Shown here piece by piece: positions 58,535 to 64,000 of a stretch of 64,000 bases of DNA. The stretch is from Erigeron canadensis (lineage: Eukaryota; Streptophyta; Magnoliopsida; Asterales; Asteraceae). The notes under the pieces were generated by a model, which had not been told where the DNA came from, searched no databases, and saw nothing but the letters and a program-made list of their open reading frames with translations. The translations under genes were made by a program, and so were the position numbers. Location: NCBI RefSeq assembly GCF_010389155.1, contig NC_057762.1, positions 2,653,513 to 2,717,512 on the forward strand, written 5' to 3'. How positions within the stretch are numbered: position 1 is the stretch's first letter; each line of letters starts with the position of its first letter.

Positions 58535-59051
58535 TAGAGAAAATAACATGAGTACCCAAATTTTTATAAAATTATATCAATTTAACCAACTTTTTTCAGA
58601 TTTTCACAAAATACCCAACAAAATCGCAATAACAAGTGAAAATCGCAATGAGATTTTAAAAATCTCATAGAGATTTTGAAAATCGCATAGAGATTTTCAA
58701 AATCTTTATGACATTTTGATATTTTTTTTTTTACTTTTTTTGAAATTTTGACTTCCGCGTTACGTTTTGTGACTTTTTTTTGTTGAGATTTTGACTTTTT
58801 TTTAGATTAAAAATACACTATTCAAAATTCAAAATCTTAATAAAAAGTCAAAATTAAAAAAAAAGTCAAAATCTCATAGAGATTTTCAAAATCTCTATGC
58901 GATTTTCAAGATCTCTATGAGATTTTCAAAATCTTGTTGCGATTTTTACTTTTTATTGCGATTTTGTTGGGTATTTTGTGAAAATTAAAAAAAAAGTTGG
59001 TTAAATTGGTATATTTTTTCTAAAAATTGGATACTCATGTTATTTTCTCTA
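58535..59051. mobile_element. 517 bp foldback MITE
   Basis: Ends TAGAGAAAATAACATGAGTA (58535-58554) and its exact inverse finishing at 59051. The inverted similarity continues inwards through CCAACAAAATCGCAATAA and a run of GAGATTTT/AAAATCTC units. The centre is T/A-rich. No target-site duplication could be fixed with confidence. Confidence 0.93.
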
Positions 59052-61009
59052 CTAATTAAACCATACACGGAACTATTATGGCTAGTCCGGACTATTCTGT
59101 TATTATTTTTGCAAAATGATGTATTCTTAATTAACTATCAACTTTTAAAAGATTTTCATAACAATAAAAATTTATTATTATATAACTAAATGAAAAATAT
59201 AAACTACCAAAATGCCGAAAAATTGCTAATCCAAAAAATCTTTAGAATGCTAAAACTCATAACTATTTAGTAGTTATCGTTACTTTACGTTGCTACAAGG
59301 TTAATGCTTAAAAAGAGCAAAGAAAAAAAAATTGTGCTACGAATGACTTTTAATCCTCGTTCTGTCACTGCTCGTACGTTGTATGGGTCTAACTAAGAAC
59401 ATAAATGAGAAATCATTCATATTATCCGTAGTTTATATATGATAATATAAAAATTAAGGTGTAAATAATGGATTGTATCTATGATATACGTCAATAATGT
59501 TATATCATAACTAATCAAACACAATATTTTTAAATGATAAAAATCTCTTTATAATTTATACAATACCTGAGAATGTAATGAACCATACACGAATGTTTAT
59601 GTTGTTTAATGAACTACTTGGATGTTTATTGTATGTAATAAAGTTTCAAATTCACATTATTGAATGTATCCGACCAATTAAAAAACTTAGAAATCACAAG
59701 TTATATCCCTACCACATATACTTGGCTACCCCGCCACCGTCGCCATCAATCACTAACAATAGGGGCATCAAGCAGCACCTAATCTATCACCAACACCACT
59801 GTTGTCGATCACAACCGTCGCTGCCATCAATATTCATCGCCGTCATCTATGGGGACACGATCTCCAAGCTCCTTCCAATTTATTCTTCAATGTACTTGTT
59901 CAATTGTTTGGTCGTTGTGCAGATGGAATCGGCCTTTTGTTTGCTTTAGTTTCGACTATCATGGGTGCAACCTTTGATGGCCATCATTATCCACAAATAG
60001 ATAAACTCTTCATATTTCAAATGCTATACATTTCATATCTCATTATCACATACCTTTTATTTTAATGTTGTATATCTTTGACCATGAGCTTATGGTATTT
60101 ATTATTGACCTTTGCTTTGGTATCTTTGATAAGTTATACGATGATGACTTTTTGCAATGGTTGCTGATTCAGTTTCAGTTGCTCACACTTCTCATAAAAT
60201 AGGAATGAATATGAAATTGCGGTAGCTCTCCTGGATCCTAAATTAAGTATAAATACTAGAGCGCATATTGGAATGTTAGGTGTCCCGTCGCATTTTATAT
60301 AATACTCCGTATTTGATATACATATAATACACACAATATTACATAACATACAAGAATTCAAAAAGAATGGAAGTGAGCCAGAATCAACATGGCTACATAG
60401 ATAAACTATAAGAGCAACATTACCATAGTTGCACTAATTCACTATGTATTTAAACTTAACTATGTATATAAAATAATAGAGAAATAAAATGCAATAGGCA
60501 GCTGTTGTGCCTGTTCATGAAATGTCAAGAGAATTAATACTAAAGTTTAAGAGCAACATTACCATAGTTGCACTAATTCACAATCCAGTTAATAAGATAA
60601 GTTGACAATTCAAAGTGCAAAGTAGTAAAAGATGACACCACTGTAATGTAGTGTTTTAGGACTGCAGAAGCAACAAGTGCTTCCAGCAAAGTAAACTAAT
60701 CACATACTTGACCCACACCATACTAAATGTAGTTTAACTTCAAATAACCTTTCTGGTGTAGTAGAATACTTGGACTGAAGACATGACAAGTACTTCATGC
60801 AAAGTAACCAGTGGTTCCAGAGTTGGTGTATCTTCAGCTTCATCCTCGACATTTTAATTATCTATAACAAATCATTAATGAGCTCATTATTAGCCTCTCC
60901 AACTAACACTGTACATTTTAAAATTGCAACACTTGTTTATATATTTATTATTGAACGGCAAAATTGCTACACTTAAAGTAGCAATGTAAACTTTACAGAA
61001 AGCAAACAA
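59052..61009. other. Gene-free stretch with short direct repeats
   Basis: CCACCGTCGCC patch at 59730-59830. A 34 bp direct repeat (TAAGAGCAACATTACCATAG…) is at 60409-60442 and 60548-60581. The frames at 59578-60065 show no domain. Confidence 0.45.
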
Positions 61010-64000
61010 TAGAAATTGGGATGTCTATATATGCACATCAAACAAATGAAATTAGATGTCGAGTCCTGAGGAATACGTGTACCATTGACGGTGTGTTCAT
61101 GGTGTAGTTGTGGCTCCATGATCGGGAAAGTATAGCTTCCTGTCTGACAAAGATGAATGAAGTTGATTGGTCAATAACTAAGTATTCAAAAACATTACCA
61201 CTGAAAAAAGGTAGAGCACAAAAGATATGAGAAATTAAATCAAAAACCTTGATGATCTGTAAATCGGTGAGCAACATTGTAATCCTATCAATACGCAAAA
61301 CCCACCCATCGGTTGGTGGCAAACCGTAATCAAGAGCCAGACCTAACACTGTTTCCCCATCTCCTGATTGTTGATCCTGAATGAATTTTTCAGTTTATTA
61401 AAAGTAAGAAAGTGTTAACTTCGGAATATTTCATAATGCGTAGGGATGGAAACCCCCTTTTCTCCAAAAAGCTACATAAAGAACATATGGTTTAAGTTAT
61501 AATAAAAAATTTCACAATACATGATTCTAAAAAATCAACACATTAACAGTACATTTTGGGTGATTTGTGTGACCCGTTTGAGCCAGACTGGCATAATTTC
61601 GAATCCAAACGGGTCTGGTTGGTAAGGCTGGCAAGGAACACTGTTCGTCAAATTGAGATTATGAATAACCACTAAGTAGTGTGTCAAATATAATTTATAA
61701 AATTATACTAGTTCGGCAAGCTTTCTGGATAAAACGATTTCGAAGATTTTAATAATTAAAAATACACTCTGGCAACTTCCATACCACTTGATCTAGACGA
61801 GAATGATTTTGGAGCACAATGGGTTAAAATTTCAATTGTAAACAGATCGTGTAAGTTTGGCTTGCACAGCACCTACTACCTAATGAACTTAGGTATCACA
61901 TATAGCTAGTGTCAAGAACAATTACAAAAAAGATACTTTTTCTAAAAGATTAAAAAAAGGATATAGAGTTTTAATAATTTCAACCATTTGCTTTTTGGCT
62001 AATATAACTCGAATCAACCCATTCACGTGTAAATAATGGGTCAAAATCTCACTCAATTTCTTCTACATATCAAATTACACATTTTAACAGAATGTGATGT
62101 ACCTTTCCTTGAATTTCAAATCGCTTCCCGTGTACCAAAGGGTCATTTTCTTCAGTGTATGAATTTATGAGCTAAGTGGATAAAAATGAAACATCTTAGG
62201 ATTAACAGAAAGTAGCATAAAGAATAAATGTAAATAACTAAAAATGTAAGAATAGCATTATATTTGTTGCATACCTCTAACTTGTTGATAAACAATTGGA
62301 AACGTTCAGCCAATCCTGATTTAAGTGTAAGTGCTTTTGTCCGTGGACTCATAATTTTTGGGTGCTCAATGATGAAAGTAGGATTAACACAAGAGTCCTC
62401 TAGAAAGTGTCTTACAAGCTGCATATACCACATAATACATTAACGGGAACTTAACAAAGCAAATGCCACTTAAAGATGTCGATTTTTAGCTTCAAACGTG
62501 TCATTTTCAAGTAGGGGCTAAATGATACGGAAATGATTGACTCTCCCTTATGCAATATGATATAGGATGTTGCATGAATTGATACTAGACATTTTGGTAA
62601 CTCGCAACCAATTTAAAATATATATTTTTTGAATTTATTATTTTATTTAGAACTGTGTTATAATATATTTAAGATAAGATTTGTAATCATATTTAACAAT
62701 TTAGTTATATAGAAAAAACTAGACTCAAAATATAGTGTGTCAACCAGCCTGAACGGCTGAACCAACTGTATCAAAAATTCACAGATCGCCCAGCTTGCCC
62801 ATTTATTCATCTAGGGAAAACTTGCAATTTCAAAACCACCAATATTAAAGTAGATGCACAGACGCTGTAAGATAGAACCATTACTTGCTCCAACAGTCGT
62901 GCTGTCGTTTGAGGTGGTGAACAATTGATGTCAAACTTGGTGCATGCATCAGCAAGATACTGTCTAGCTTCCTCACTCGCAAGGTCTTTGGGTATGCTTA
63001 GATTCGCCACCTTCTCCAACTCTTTTATCACAGAAAGCCTCCTGAAAACATTTGAATCAAATTAGTGAAATACTAGCAAATACAACTAAAAAGATAGTAA
63101 AATCGACCAAAGATATACACTAGTAAGCAAATGACCTGAAAGGAGGAGTGAAGTCAATTTCAATTGGGTCTTTATCATACCCATTGGCATGATATGCAAC
63201 TTTGTAGCCACCTGTCAGCTCCTTCACCATGCCTGGTTATTATGTGTTAGTAAACATAGTCGCTGACACAAGTAAACATGGCTGATTTAATTCCAACCAC
63301 TTTACTTGAAAATTTATCATCTCAGGTCATTTAAAGTAAAGGAAAAAATGAAATATAATAAGCTTAAAAATAAAAACAGGTCAAAAGCCACCGCTCAACA
63401 CTGTAACCATAATTTATAGACCCTCCTGAACCTTTTAATTCAAAAAGTTGGATTATAAATCAAACTATGTTAATCTGTAATTATATTTGACACTTATTAT
63501 TCATTAATCAAAAGAAACTTTATACAAAAAAGTGTCTTGGTTGTAGTACCAAAGTGTATATAACCTCCGTACTCATTAATTTCAAAACAAGTCTTTTTTT
63601 GCAAAACAGCTTTGACACCTAAGATTTTACAGAAAGAAATAGAATTCAACACTCACCACTTAATGTTTGTTCAGTCAGCTCCATCAAGTAGTCGTAATCT
63701 GCAAGAACCATATAGAACTGACACGTGAATTCAGGACAACGTATTAGACCAGTCCTGTCGTTTCTGAACTGTTGTCCAACCTCAACACACGTTCTTTCCC
63801 ACCAAGAACAAACTGGTTCAGATAAAGTTCGGGAGCAATTTCCATAAACATTTTCATGTTTAGGTCATTGTACAGAGTCACAGAAGGATGTGTATCAGCT
63901 CCACCAGAAACCAAGGTTAATATTGGAGAATCGACCTTGAATAAAAAGATATTAGCCAGGTTTATAATTCAATATGCCACTACTATTAACAACTAAATAA
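61010..64000 (-). pseudogene. Lysyl-tRNA synthetase (class II) copy, probably a pseudogene, 5'-partial
   Basis: Minus-strand exons at 63657-63935, 63136-63232, 62885-63041, 62275-62418, 62103-62171, 61248-61376 and a final one up to about 61143, mostly with good splice sites. They spell the eukaryotic LysRS catalytic domain: [90 protein letters not shown] and [11 protein letters not shown] (motif 3 region). The enzyme would charge tRNA-Lys, but damage is evident. A 1-nt deletion in motif 2 just after GKERV (near 63783) shifts the frame. PEFTTCEFY lacks a residue and its Glu is Gln. The stretch before motif 3 is shortened, and the GLGIDR-type motif is LRIDR. Introns are kept, so it is a duplicated rather than retroposed copy. 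It runs off the window at 64000. Confidence 0.85.

Noticed and set aside
59578..60065. Overlapping open frames of 123 and 87 codons
   Set aside because: Overlap in different frames within a CCACCGTCGCC repeat patch; no domain.
1..64000. CRISPR array, bacterial operon or phage system
   Set aside because: No regular spacer-repeat pattern or prokaryotic gene layout; the window is plant nuclear.

Overview
This is a 64 kb piece of a plant nuclear genome. The evidence is intron-split genes with GT/AG junctions, a plant-type PP2C, F-box/kelch and U-box/ARM genes, a TIR-NB-LRR gene (which points to a eudicot), plant L1-type LINEs, many tRNA-like SINEs, and a block of plant mitochondrial DNA. The repeat style would suit Asteraceae, but the sequence alone does not prove the family.

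Layout. 1-3662 (+): 3' part of a clade-D-like protein phosphatase 2C gene. 3663-9224: gene-free, with SINE-like and Helitron-like repeats. About 9225-15835: a nuclear insertion of mitochondrial DNA (NUMT) with an rps19/rps3 remnant, trnE-UUC and a plastid-type trnH-GUG. 18065-24065: a nearly complete LINE flanked by a perfect 17 bp target-site duplication, with ORF1 and ORF2 broken by a handful of stops. 26593-28296 (+): single-exon F-box/kelch gene. 29076-33257 (-): three-exon U-box/ARM E3 ligase of the PUB43/PUB44 type, convergent with the F-box gene. 34380-43200: repeats, including an intact zinc-binding/RNase H ORF of LINE origin (36553-37560), a decayed inverted relative, a degenerate LINE tail and a MITE. 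43201-48601 (+): five-exon TIR-NB-LRR gene. 49095-52013 (-): single-exon CC-NB-LRR gene, tail to tail with it. 52014-61010: gene-poor, with a SINE that has its own 17 bp duplication and a paralogous empty site, a truncated LINE, and a 517 bp foldback MITE. About 61010-64000 (-): a broken lysyl-tRNA synthetase copy running off the window.

How the parts relate. The two NLR genes form a small immune-receptor cluster. Each has a non-consensus residue in a nucleotide-switch motif: MHN instead of MHD in the TNL, and LDG instead of LDD in Walker B of the CNL. The F-box/kelch and U-box genes both encode ubiquitin-ligase components but look like unrelated neighbours. Most of the rest is transposon history.

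I saw no new enzymatic system. The most useful leads are the NLR pair with altered switch residues, the C-to-T-decayed LINE, the SINE with its empty site, and the NUMT. All calls come from reading the sequence; no database search was run.
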